64,000 nucleotides of DNA from Pseudanabaena sp. UWO311 (GTDB lineage: Bacteria > Cyanobacteriota > Cyanobacteriia > Pseudanabaenales > Pseudanabaenaceae). Numbering within the stretch: the first letter of the stretch is position 1; each line of letters opens with the position of its first letter. Under the pieces are notes generated by a model, which worked only from the letters and a program-made list of their open reading frames with translations, searched no databases and was not told the DNA's origin. The stretch is from the NCBI RefSeq assembly GCF_006937785.1, contig NZ_SJEE01000006.1:111279-175278 (forward strand), in the 5' to 3' direction. This document shows, one piece after another, positions 46,281 to 53,930 of the stretch. The position numbers and the translations under genes are program-made.

Positions 46281-47060
46281 TTATAAATGACTTTCAGTTT
46301 GTAACATGCGTTTATAGGCAAGCCAGCCTGCGGCGATCGCCACGACAAAAAAGCCAACTAAAAATCGAAGATGGATCACCATATCTGGGTTTGACAGGGT
46401 TTTGCTATCAGTTGAGAGGGCTGTAAATGCCTCGCTCATGTGATAGACAGGATTAAACTGAGTAATTAAAAGTAAATCTTTTGATAAGAATGTGGTTGGG
46501 AAGAATGCCCCACCTAAAATTAATAGTGGCACGCCCACCCCTGCAACCAAAGAATTGACATCTTCGACCTTACGAGCAAATTTTGTCGCTAGCACAAATC
46601 CAATGCCCACATATGATCCAATACTTGCCAAAATCACAAAAATCCCTAAAGCGATCGAACCACTAAAGCGTACTTCCCAAAACGCAGCAACTGTATAAAT
46701 GATTAAGGTCTGTCCTATGCCGATCGCTGCATAGGCAAAGAAAATACCAAGAAAGTATGAAATTCCATTAATAGGCGAAATTAATAAACGCTTAATGGTA
46801 AGGCTTTCTCGCTCTGAGACAATCGTGGACATTGTGCCACCAAGACAACTAAAAAATAAAGCTGAACCAATTAGTGTCGCAGGGGCAGATAGTTTAAAGG
46901 ATTCAACAGTCGTAATTTTTGAGCCTTCTGCTAAGACAAAGCCATTCAGTAACAGCATTGAGATCGGAAAGATCACCCACAATAACAAAGTCCGATATGT
47001 GCGAAATAGCTCTAATAAAATACGTCGCCCGATCGCGATCGCTTCATACCCATAGTTCAT
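46281..47060 (-). CDS. ABC-2 type transporter permease
   Basis: A 259-residue membrane protein with six predicted helices and the ABC-2 pattern: TLLLWVIFPISMLLLNGFV, then MSTIVSERESLTIKRLLISPI, and the C-terminal GGAFFPTTFLSKDLLLITQFNPVYHMSEAFTAL. It should pair with an ATPase to export a drug, lipid or polysaccharide, but no ATPase gene is adjacent, so its partner and substrate are unknown. Confidence 0.88.
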   Translation of the reverse strand: MNYGYEAIAIGRRILLELFRTYRTLLLWVIFPISMLLLNGFVLAEGSKITTVESFKLSAPATLIGSALFFSCLGGTMSTIVSERESLTIKRLLISPINGISYFLGIFFAYAAIGIGQTLIIYTVAAFWEVRFSGSIALGIFVILASIGSYVGIGFVLATKFARKVEDVNSLVAGVGVPLLILGGAFFPTTFLSKDLLLITQFNPVYHMSEAFTALSTDSKTLSNPDMVIHLRFLVGFFVVAIAAGWLAYKRMLQTESHL

Positions 47061-47167
47061 GTGAATTTTTTAGTAATTGAGTGGCTAGCTATGGTAATTA
47101 TAAGTAGCGGTGGCAAGAAGCTCTGCCCTCTCTTTAGTAAACTGCCAGTCAGAGATAAATAATAACT

Positions 47168-48235
47168 GTGTTAAATGGCAAAAGTTTTCTTAGTAAATAT
47201 CTAAAGCGCATTGTGATCATTGCTGTGGCAATTTATCTTGCCTTTAGGTTGAGACAGACTTTGCAATTATTGCTGACTAGTATTTTTTTAGCTGGAGCGA
47301 TCACACCAATTGTTGAGCAACTCACAAGTTTTCGCATTAGGTTTAAGAGCTGGAAAATTGGCTTAAATCGGGTGTGGGCTGTGGTGATGCTTTACTTGTT
47401 TTTATTGATCGTGATCATTTTAGCGATCACTCCAGCTCCCCAGATCATTCTGGAACTTGGGCAATTTTTTATTAAACTGCCAAATTTGTTAGAGCAAATT
47501 CAATTACCACAAGGGGGGATGTTTAATTTTAGTCCAGACCAACTCAGTCGCATTTTGCAAACTCAGCCATTATTAGATCAAGCCCAAAATTTTGGCAAAG
47601 ATATCGTTGGGCAGACTTTTGTATTTACTTTGCAAATTGTGAATGCGATCGGGGTTGGCATTTTGAGCCTGTTGATTGCTGCATATATGGTGATCCATTC
47701 TGATAGTTTGGTGCGTAGGTGTTTACGTCCTTTTTCTAGTGAGATTCGCCAACAGGTAGAAATTCTGATTCCGCCGATTACCCGATGTCTCGGAGCCTAT
47801 GTGGTGGGGAGGGTTGGCACTTCTAGTTTGCTTGGCTTTTGCACCTATTTGACACTTTCTCTCTTTGGAATTCCCTACTCAGGAGCCTTGGGGCTATTGG
47901 TGGCGATCGCCAATTTAATTCCTTATATTGGGGGACTGATGGCTTTAGTCGCAATTTTTATCGCGGCATGGGGCGTTGATTTTAACAAAGGTGCGATCGC
48001 CATATTTATTTGCTTTGCACTTCAGCAGATCGAAGCTTTTATCCTTCAGCCTTGGCTAGTTGCACCTTACCTAAATCTTGATGCCTTTGAGCTTTTGCTC
48101 TCAATTATTGTTGGGGCAGAGCTTTTTGGAGTAGTTGGCGCAATCATCGCTCCGCCGATCGCTGGGACAAGCAGAATTCTCTTCAAGCATTTTACTGCTA
48201 GTCCTATGGACGATGATCCTGATCATAAACAATAA
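47168..48235 (+). CDS. AI-2E (PerM/TqsA) family transporter
   Basis: A 355-residue membrane protein with about eight helices and the family's C-terminal block: GIPYSGALGLLVAIANLIPYIGG and GAIAIFICFALQQIEAFILQPWL. Members move diverse solutes, from autoinducer-2 to Na+/H+ exchange, so the substrate is open. The start codon is GTG at 47168, since no ATG precedes the first helix. It is divergent from the ABC-2 permease gene. Confidence 0.9.
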   Translation: MLNGKSFLSKYLKRIVIIAVAIYLAFRLRQTLQLLLTSIFLAGAITPIVEQLTSFRIRFKSWKIGLNRVWAVVMLYLFLLIVIILAITPAPQIILELGQFFIKLPNLLEQIQLPQGGMFNFSPDQLSRILQTQPLLDQAQNFGKDIVGQTFVFTLQIVNAIGVGILSLLIAAYMVIHSDSLVRRCLRPFSSEIRQQVEILIPPITRCLGAYVVGRVGTSSLLGFCTYLTLSLFGIPYSGALGLLVAIANLIPYIGGLMALVAIFIAAWGVDFNKGAIAIFICFALQQIEAFILQPWLVAPYLNLDAFELLLSIIVGAELFGVVGAIIAPPIAGTSRILFKHFTASPMDDDPDHKQ

Positions 48236-48280
48236 AAGGTCGTTAAGTGACCTTTACCAGCGCTTTGCGCTCAAACTCCA

Positions 48281-48331
48281 ACCTAAAAAGAATAAAAGCG
48301 TTGCTTCGCAACGCTTTTATTCTTTTTAGGT
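48281..48331. terminator. 24-bp perfect palindrome, TTC triloop
   Basis: Arms 48281-48304 and 48308-48331 (ACCTAAAAAGAATAAAAGCG base, TTGC top) are exact complements. It terminates the AI-2E-type gene. Confidence 0.8.
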
Positions 48332-48350
48332 CAGAAATTACTATAAGTTC

Positions 48351-48393
48351 TAAAGAGTAAAAGGTGACGCGAAGCTTCGCCTTTTACTCTTTA
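48351..48393. terminator. 14-bp hairpin at the YciI-like gene stop
   Basis: Arms TAAAGAGTAAAAGG (48351-48364) and its complement (48380-48393) enclose TGACGCGAAGCTTCG, itself largely palindromic. The stop codon of the leftward gene is inside the right arm. Confidence 0.7.
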
Positions 48394-48672
48394 GTAAACC
48401 TGAGTCCATTCATGGATTTCGTAATCAGTCCAAATGCCATTCTGCCAATAAATATCGGCTTCAACCAACTGCCGCGCCGCCGCTATATCGATTGCAACAT
48501 AAACTGCAAATACTTTGGTCAAATCTTGAGTTGGTCCAATTGTTAGTAATCTGCCAGATTCGTACATGGCTTTGATGTTATCAAGATGGACTTGGCGAAA
48601 AGGTGCACGTTTTTCTAGTACATTTTCGCAATAGCTGCCCCACACTAAGAATTTTTTAAGTTCAGTGCTCAA
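48391..48672 (-). CDS. YciI-like protein
   Basis: A 93-residue protein of the YciI family: KFLVWGSYCENVLEKRAPFRQVHLDNI carries the conserved histidine, LLTIGPTQD the acidic residue, and WQNGIWTDYEIHEW ends the ferredoxin-like fold. The enzymatic activity is uncertain; relatives include a dehydrochlorinase-like enzyme. Length is typical. A 57-codon membrane-protein frame lies upstream on the same strand. Confidence 0.88.
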   Translation of the reverse strand: MSTELKKFLVWGSYCENVLEKRAPFRQVHLDNIKAMYESGRLLTIGPTQDLTKVFAVYVAIDIAAARQLVEADIYWQNGIWTDYEIHEWTQVY

Positions 48673-48768
48673 TTTTCTACCGATCCCTATAGATATAAAT
48701 TCACTACTTCAAAATAATAGAGGCGTACTTTGCACACCTCTATATATTTTATTTATGAATTATTGGTC

Positions 48769-48942
48769 TTAGTTAAAAAACAAGCGATCAACAATTAAAG
48801 CAACTGTGGTAGCAAAAGCTGTCACCCCGATCGCTACAAAAATATTTTGACCTTGACTAACACTAAAACAAGCAACTGCTCCTGCACCCAAACCTGCTGT
48901 AACTGCTGCAACTACAGGATCTTTAGTAGATTTATTGTACAT
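48769..48942 (-). CDS. Small two-helix membrane protein (57 aa), hypothetical
   Basis: A complete frame from ATG (48942) to TAA (48769-48771). It has a polar start (MYNKSTKDPVV), a Gly/Ala-rich helix (about 9-26), a short polar turn (SVSQGQN), a second helix (about 34-52) and the basic end DRLFFN. Codon use and a CGATCG site resemble those of neighbouring genes. No Shine-Dalgarno is seen. It resembles small unannotated membrane proteins but I do not recognise its family. Confidence 0.5.
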   Translation of the reverse strand: MYNKSTKDPVVAAVTAGLGAGAVACFSVSQGQNIFVAIGVTAFATTVALIVDRLFFN

Positions 48943-49368
48943 TTTTTAAAATACCGACTATTGAGATAAAAATTTTTGATGCTTAATGATTGCTAGCCTA
49001 CATTAGCCACTCAAATACGTTGATAGTTCTCAATAATTCTTCTTGCTAGCCAGCATTTTTGTAATATTCAGTTACATAAGGAATGAAAATTAATTAAAAC
49101 CAAAATTTGTTGGGGCGGGCGAAGCCCGCCCCAACAAATTTTGGTTTTAATTGCACAAGTTAATTAATTTTCATTCCTAAGCAATATCGAGATCTCCATT
49201 GATAAACAAAAAAAGATAGAGAGTAATGGGCGCTTCCTACCTCTTTTGAGGGTTAGGTTACTGCCTGTAGATAGATATCGCGATTGCTAATATCGCTTAC
49301 CAAAAGATGTCGCCAAATATCTGTTAGATTTATATATGTTTACAAAGTCAATTTAATAAAAAAATTTT
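48943..49368. other. Intergenic region with no gene
   Basis: Apart from the nested palindrome at 49079-49178 I see nothing but AT-rich sequence upstream of ycf39. No clear promoter was found. Confidence 0.5.
49079..49178. repeat. Nested palindrome: 29-bp perfect stem inside a 19-bp inverted repeat
   Basis: The inner arms 49092-49120 and 49124-49152 are exact complements around GAA (top TTGGGGCGGGC). The outer arms AGGAATGAAAATTAATTAA (49079-49097) and its complement (49160-49178) overlap the inner stem's base by six bases. Each fold excludes full formation of the other at its edge. No gene ends within 100 bp, so a simple terminator role does not explain it. Confidence 0.8.
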
Positions 49369-50322
49369 ATGAGCTTACTGATCGTCGGTGCGACAGGTAC
49401 ATTAGGTCGTCAAATCACCCGTCACGCACTGGATCGGGGGCTAAAAGTTAAATGTTTTGTTCGTTATCCTAAAAAAGCAAACTTCCTCAGAGAATGGGGT
49501 GCAGATCTAGTAGCAGGAAACCTGAACAATGTTCAGAGTATAGATGATGCGCTTGAAGGAGTCACCGAAGTTATTGACGCAGCTACAACTCGTGCTACAG
49601 GATCAATGCGAATTAAAGATGTCGATTGGCTTGGTAAAGTTTCATTGATCCAAGCTGCCGAACGCGCGAAAGTTGAACGTTTCGTCTTTTTCTCCATTCT
49701 CAATGCCGAAAAATATCCAAATGTCCCGCTGATGGATATCAAGAATTGCACCGAAAAATTTCTTGCATCTACGGATCTCAACTACACAATTCTCAAGCCC
49801 TGTGGATTTTTCCAAAACTTGATTGGCGAATATGCGATCCCCATCCTTGAAAATCAGACAATTTGGATTGGTGGCGAGTCTTCACCGATCGCTTATATGA
49901 ATACTCAAGATATCGCAAAGTTTGCCGTTCGCGCCCTAACTGTCAAAGAAACTGAGCGCCAATCTTTTGCGATCGCAGGGCTTAAGGCATGGCAGCCTAG
50001 CGAAATCATCAAGCTTTGCGAAAGAATGTCGGGACGCACTAGAAAAACCGCAAATATGCCCATCGGATTGCTACGATTTGCCCGTAAAATTGCTCTTGGC
50101 TTTGAATTTGGCTGGAGCTTTGCCGAGCGCATGACCTACGCCGAAGTCCTTGCTAGTGGTATTCCCCTTGATGCAGATATGAAGGAGACTTACAAAATCT
50201 TTGGTTTGGAAGAAGAAGATATGACTACTCTAGAATCCTATATGCAGGATTACTTTAGTCGCATCCTTAAGAAGTTGAAAGAGTTAGATTATAAAGAGCC
50301 AAAAATTAAAGCTCCTTTTTAA
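49369..50322 (+). CDS. ycf39: Ycf39, NAD(P)-binding photosystem II assembly factor
   Basis: A 317-residue atypical short-chain dehydrogenase-like protein. The dinucleotide-binding start LIVGATGTLGRQITRHAL is followed by FVRYPKKANFLREWGADLV and DLNYTILKPCGFFQNLIGEY, characteristic of Ycf39/HCF244. In cyanobacteria Ycf39 binds high-light-inducible proteins and delivers chlorophyll to newly made D1. The start and length are standard. It is followed by a small gene of unknown function on the same strand. Confidence 0.92.
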   Translation: MSLLIVGATGTLGRQITRHALDRGLKVKCFVRYPKKANFLREWGADLVAGNLNNVQSIDDALEGVTEVIDAATTRATGSMRIKDVDWLGKVSLIQAAERAKVERFVFFSILNAEKYPNVPLMDIKNCTEKFLASTDLNYTILKPCGFFQNLIGEYAIPILENQTIWIGGESSPIAYMNTQDIAKFAVRALTVKETERQSFAIAGLKAWQPSEIIKLCERMSGRTRKTANMPIGLLRFARKIALGFEFGWSFAERMTYAEVLASGIPLDADMKETYKIFGLEEEDMTTLESYMQDYFSRILKKLKELDYKEPKIKAPF

Positions 50323-50466
50323 AGCCTAGAGCTTTGAGTGTGTGCTTTGTACATCCTCTACTTTTAGACTTTGTTGCTATATTTGAAGTAGCAGACTAAA
50401 AACAGCTCTCAAGAAACATTCGATTGACGAGTGGTAACCAACCAAGTAAACCCAATAATTTAAATC

Positions 50467-50766
50467 ATGAGTAAATCACCATTAGACGCTTTCTTTATTG
50501 GTAGAGCCACTGCTGAGGCTGTAATCGATCGCATTGAAGAAACAGTAACTGATGCCCTAAGCGCTTTAGGTAAATTTGATGCTGAACAACGCGAACAAAT
50601 TCGGACTTTTGTCGAATCAATTCTAGAAAAAGCTGAACAGCAAAAGGGAACTGTAACAACCGAAGATGCAGATATTTCTCCAGATGATCTCCAAGAAACT
50701 ATTGATAATCTTCGGGCTGAAATTGCTCAACTAAAGTCTGAATTACAGCAATTTAAAGACAAATAA
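50467..50766 (+). CDS. Cyanobacteria-specific helical protein (DUF6825-like)
   Basis: A 99-residue acidic protein, mostly helical. It starts SPLDAFFIGRATAEAVIDRIEETVTDALS and ends with a heptad-rich coiled coil (LQETIDNLRAEIAQLKSELQQF). I recognise the pattern as a conserved cyanobacterial family of unknown function, probably the one labelled DUF6825. It has no signal peptide or membrane helix. It lies 145 bp after ycf39 and ends at a good terminator. Confidence 0.75.
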   Translation: MSKSPLDAFFIGRATAEAVIDRIEETVTDALSALGKFDAEQREQIRTFVESILEKAEQQKGTVTTEDADISPDDLQETIDNLRAEIAQLKSELQQFKDK

Positions 50767-50802
50767 ACAATAGTAAGCGCTCTTGTATAAAGTCTTGATT
50801 TC

Positions 50803-50839
50803 AACAATAAAAGCCCTGCATAGCAGGGCTTTTATTGTT
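50803..50839 (+). terminator. 17-bp perfect terminator, ATA triloop
   Basis: Arms AACAATAAAAGCCCTGC (50803-50819) and its complement (50823-50839), with a T-rich right base. It follows the small helical protein gene. Confidence 0.85.
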
Positions 50840-50923
50840 TTACCTTGAGTTTAAACTAATACCAAAAGCAATTTTTTGCCATTTTAAAACTTCATATACA
50901 GCCTGTTTAGGTTTCATGTAGTA

Positions 50924-50974
50924 CAAGAAATTTTTTGAAAGTGTTGCTTAGCAACACTTTCAAAAAATTTCTTG
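50924..50974. terminator. 24-bp perfect palindrome, TTA triloop
   Basis: Arms 50924-50947 and 50951-50974 (CAAGAAATTTTTTGAAAGTG base, TTGC top) are exact complements. It lies 37 bp from the stop of the leftward nucleoside transporter and shares ATTTTTTGAAAG with the palindrome at 11004-11056. Confidence 0.8.
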
Positions 50975-51010
50975 GGTTTTGAGAAAGCGTAAAGTGCTGT
51001 AACTAGTGTT

Positions 51011-52618
51011 TTAACGTGAGTTGGGCAAAGAGGGTGAGGCTTTAGGCGAACCACTAGGTGAAGTAGTGGGAGAAGCACTGGGCGAAACGGTGGGTGAAGC
51101 GCTAGGTGAAACGTTGGGTGAAGCACTAGGTGAGTTTGTAGCCGATGGCTTAACTTGGACTGGTTGAGCTTTTTTCTTTTCTCCCAAAATACTAGGACTG
51201 CCATCATCAAATACTCCCGCAATACAAGAGATCATCAATGTTGCCAAAGTCCCAACAAACAGAGCTTTCCAGCCTAAATCAGAAATATCCCGACGACGGG
51301 ACGGGATCAAAGAGATCGTCCCACCAACAAAGATCCCAACAGAAGCTAAATGGGCAAAACCAGATAAAGCGTAGCTGACGATGATAACCGTGCGATCGCT
51401 AATTAATCCATCCTTTGCCGCCTGAGCCAAAGCTTGATAAGGCGGGATCGCTGTCTCTAGCAAACGTCTTCCAATGATTACCGAAGCAGTCCAAGAGTCA
51501 TCTAGTGAAACTCCTGTCAACAGAGTCAATGGATAAAATAAAGCTCCTTGAATATTCGGTAGGTTAACCACCTTGAAAATGTCGCTGATGGTTGCCAGCC
51601 AAGCAAAAATTTGATTAACGAGATCGACTAAACCCACAATCAAGATCAAAATTGCAGCGATCGAAGCAGCCATTTTCAGCCCATCCAAAGCGCCAATAAT
51701 CGTGGCATCCATGGGACTCATCCGCTTCATTGTCTCACCACCCGCATTTTCGAGTTCACCATCCTCGTCAGATTTCTGAGACTTGTCTTCTTTAGGAATC
51801 CCACCCATAGTAAGTGGTACACCTGTCTCAGGCACAAGAATCTTGGACAGAACAAAACAAGCTGGGATCGCAATGATTGACGCAGACACCAAATGCCCCA
51901 AAATATTTGGAAAAACGGGGCGCAAAAAACTAACATAAATCGCCAAGGTCGAAGAAGCCGCCGTCCCAAAGCAACAAGCCAAAATTGCGCATAACTCACT
52001 GCGAGTCATTTTAGGCAAATAAGGCTTAACGACGATCGCAGCTTCAATACCCACAAAAATATTCGCCGCACCGCTCAGAGCCTCAGCACCACTCAACCGC
52101 ATTGTCCAGAAAAATAATTTGGCAAACACATCCACAACTCTCTGGATAATGCCAAGATTTTCTAGTAAAGCCATAAATCCTGAGAAGAAAACCACGGCAG
52201 GCAAAGCCCGAAATGCAAATACATAAGCCAAACGATTGGTTGTGCAGTAATTAGCAGCGGCATTCCCTACACTCGTTAAATCATCCAATAAAACCTGTCC
52301 TGGAGGGCAAGTACCATCAGGTCTGAGTGGCAACAACACATAAGGCTCTTGCCCTGTTGGTGGTACAAGCAAACGCCCAAACACAAATCTAGCGCCCGTA
52401 TCCGCTGAGGCAAAGAGCCCATCTAATAACTCACTAAACCATCGTAAGCCCTCTCTGGTTTGGGGTTGCTGAAATACTAAATAGCCAAGTACTAACTGTA
52501 AGCCAATACCCCAGACAATGACCCGCCAAGGGATGACTCGGCGATCTTCGGAGAAGATCCAAGCCACGAAGCATAAGCCAAAAATGCCAAAGAAAGAAAC
52601 AAAATTTAGGTATGTCAT
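51011..52618 (-). CDS. Concentrative nucleoside transporter (NupC/CNT family)
   Basis: A 535-residue Na+- or H+-coupled nucleoside transporter. The N-terminus has three helices (through VIVWGIGLQLVLGYLVF), then the family blocks FVFGRLL, ALPAVVFFSGFMALLENLGI, SGAEALSGAANIFVGIEAAIVV, and YALSGFAHLASVGIFVGG near the end. The last 45 or so residues are a low-complexity tail of Ser-Pro-Ser-Ala-type repeats after the final helix, unusual in this family and coded by a short DNA repeat at about 51030-51140. The family is certain; the exact substrate is not. Confidence 0.92.
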   Translation of the reverse strand: MTYLNFVSFFGIFGLCFVAWIFSEDRRVIPWRVIVWGIGLQLVLGYLVFQQPQTREGLRWFSELLDGLFASADTGARFVFGRLLVPPTGQEPYVLLPLRPDGTCPPGQVLLDDLTSVGNAAANYCTTNRLAYVFAFRALPAVVFFSGFMALLENLGIIQRVVDVFAKLFFWTMRLSGAEALSGAANIFVGIEAAIVVKPYLPKMTRSELCAILACCFGTAASSTLAIYVSFLRPVFPNILGHLVSASIIAIPACFVLSKILVPETGVPLTMGGIPKEDKSQKSDEDGELENAGGETMKRMSPMDATIIGALDGLKMAASIAAILILIVGLVDLVNQIFAWLATISDIFKVVNLPNIQGALFYPLTLLTGVSLDDSWTASVIIGRRLLETAIPPYQALAQAAKDGLISDRTVIIVSYALSGFAHLASVGIFVGGTISLIPSRRRDISDLGWKALFVGTLATLMISCIAGVFDDGSPSILGEKKKAQPVQVKPSATNSPSASPNVSPSASPTVSPSASPTTSPSGSPKASPSLPNSR

Positions 52619-52706
52619 GGGCGTTTGTGGATGTGATTAGTCAAAATAGATAGCCAAATCAAAGAAGCACTCAAAAAGCTAATTAAAAAGTAAATTGGTT
52701 TTACGG

Positions 52707-52734
52707 TTGCAAAATCCGATCAAAATGTTACGAT
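52707..52734 (+). promoter_or_regulatory. Probable rpsT promoter
   Basis: TTGCAA (52707-52712) and TACGAT (52729-52734) with 16-bp spacing, about 45 bp before the rpsT start. Each box matches the consensus only in part. Confidence 0.45.
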
Positions 52735-52778
52735 GATAAATGCTTTAAACCATGTCATTTCGCTAAAAGGAATAAACT

Positions 52779-53072
52779 GTGGCAAACATCAAGTCCGCCA
52801 AAAAGCGCATTCAGATCGCTGAGCGCAACCGTCTGCATAATAAATCATATAAGTCAGCCGTCAAGACTCTAATGAAAAGCTATTTAGAAGCAGTAGATGC
52901 TTATAAGGCTAATCCTTCGCCTGAAGCCCTAGAGGCAGTTAATGCTAAGCAGTCTTTGGCTTATAGCAAAATTGATCGTGCTGTCAAGCGTGGCGTACTC
53001 CATAGTAATACTGGTGCTCGTCGCAAATCTAATCTTGCTGGAGCTCTCAAAAAAGTTATTGCCACCAATTAG
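52779..53072 (+). CDS. rpsT: 30S ribosomal protein S20
   Basis: A 97-residue S20 with the typical start [25 protein letters not shown] and end [16 protein letters not shown]. It binds 16S rRNA early in assembly. The start is GTG at 52779, with AAAAGG eight bases upstream. A non-ATG start is common for rpsT and may help autoregulation. Confidence 0.97.
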   Translation: MANIKSAKKRIQIAERNRLHNKSYKSAVKTLMKSYLEAVDAYKANPSPEALEAVNAKQSLAYSKIDRAVKRGVLHSNTGARRKSNLAGALKKVIATN

Positions 53073-53366
53073 CACTATTCAACTAGTGTATAAATGAGCA
53101 TTTTCCGAGCGGTAGTCACTTAGTAACTAAGAGTATTTAGGTATCTCGTAGCACAGGCGGTTTTGCTCACCTTTGCTACAATTTAGCTCGGATAGTAATT
53201 AATTCGGATTAGTTACTTTGTGCTTGCAGTCTTACTGTATTTTTTGCTGGCAATCAGAAATAATCGGGCAGGTTGCAGAATAATCGCTTTTCCCTACAGT
53301 TTTTTACGTCTGCGATCTTTGAGGTCTTCTCAACCTGTCCAACTTATATCTGTGAGTTATATCTAG
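53073..53366. other. Gap between rpsT and the DUF7219 gene
   Basis: No gene seen. GTAGCACAGG (about 53142-53151) pairs with CCTTTGCTAC (about 53169-53178) apart from one mismatch, giving a short hairpin that may end rpsT. The rest could include the leader of the next gene; I see no convincing promoter. Confidence 0.4.
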
Positions 53367-53600
53367 ATGTCCAATCCTGATAAAGATAGGTTCTTAAACC
53401 CCATCTCTAATTTTAGAGGCGAATTTTCGCCACAAAATTTAGCTTTTAATGCTAACCTGCAAGAGTTTACTAATCGTATTTCGATCATCTGTGCCTTAGA
53501 AACTGGAGGTAAGATTTCTTCAAATGAAGCTTATCAACAGATCAAGGAACTCTGGATCAAGTTAGATACATCCAGACAAAATCTTTTAGGCGACGACTAA
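53367..53600 (+). CDS. DUF7219-family small protein
   Basis: A 77-residue protein conserved in cyanobacteria: DRFLNPISNFRGEFSPQNLAFNANLQEF, then CALETGGKISSNEAYQQIKELW. Database entries have sometimes been misnamed after an unrelated synthase; the function is unknown. It is soluble and probably helical. It lies between rpsT and the helicase gene on the same strand. Confidence 0.8.
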   Translation: MSNPDKDRFLNPISNFRGEFSPQNLAFNANLQEFTNRISIICALETGGKISSNEAYQQIKELWIKLDTSRQNLLGDD

Positions 53601-53680
53601 TTTATCTTGGAAAGCTATCTCAGAGTAGACTATCAACTTTTTTACACCCATACCATAGACATAAATCCGCGAAAAGATTG

Positions 53681-53708
53681 TTTACAATCTTTAACAAAGG
53701 TTTATACT
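53681..53708 (+). promoter_or_regulatory. Promoter of the DEAD-box helicase gene
   Basis: TTTACA (53681-53686) and TATACT (53703-53708) are spaced by 16 bp and each differs from consensus at one position. Transcription from here would give a leader of about 215 nt before the start at 53931. Long leaders are typical of cold-induced RNA-helicase genes. Confidence 0.6.
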
Positions 53709-53930
53709 AGGAATAATTAACTTCATTTTGCTGATTTCTCCCATTGCATGACTATCCAAAGCAATCTAATCTTTGGAAGCTGAGGTTTTCATAGAAAAAC
53801 TCTTTTTAAACCGCTTAAAATTTAGGGCAGAGATGTCCTTCGGCTTTGTTAGTGATTGTTTATCCCGTGCGATTGGCAGAATAGGCGAACTGTTCTTAGA
53901 ACAAATTTGCTGCAAATCTTAGGATCATCC

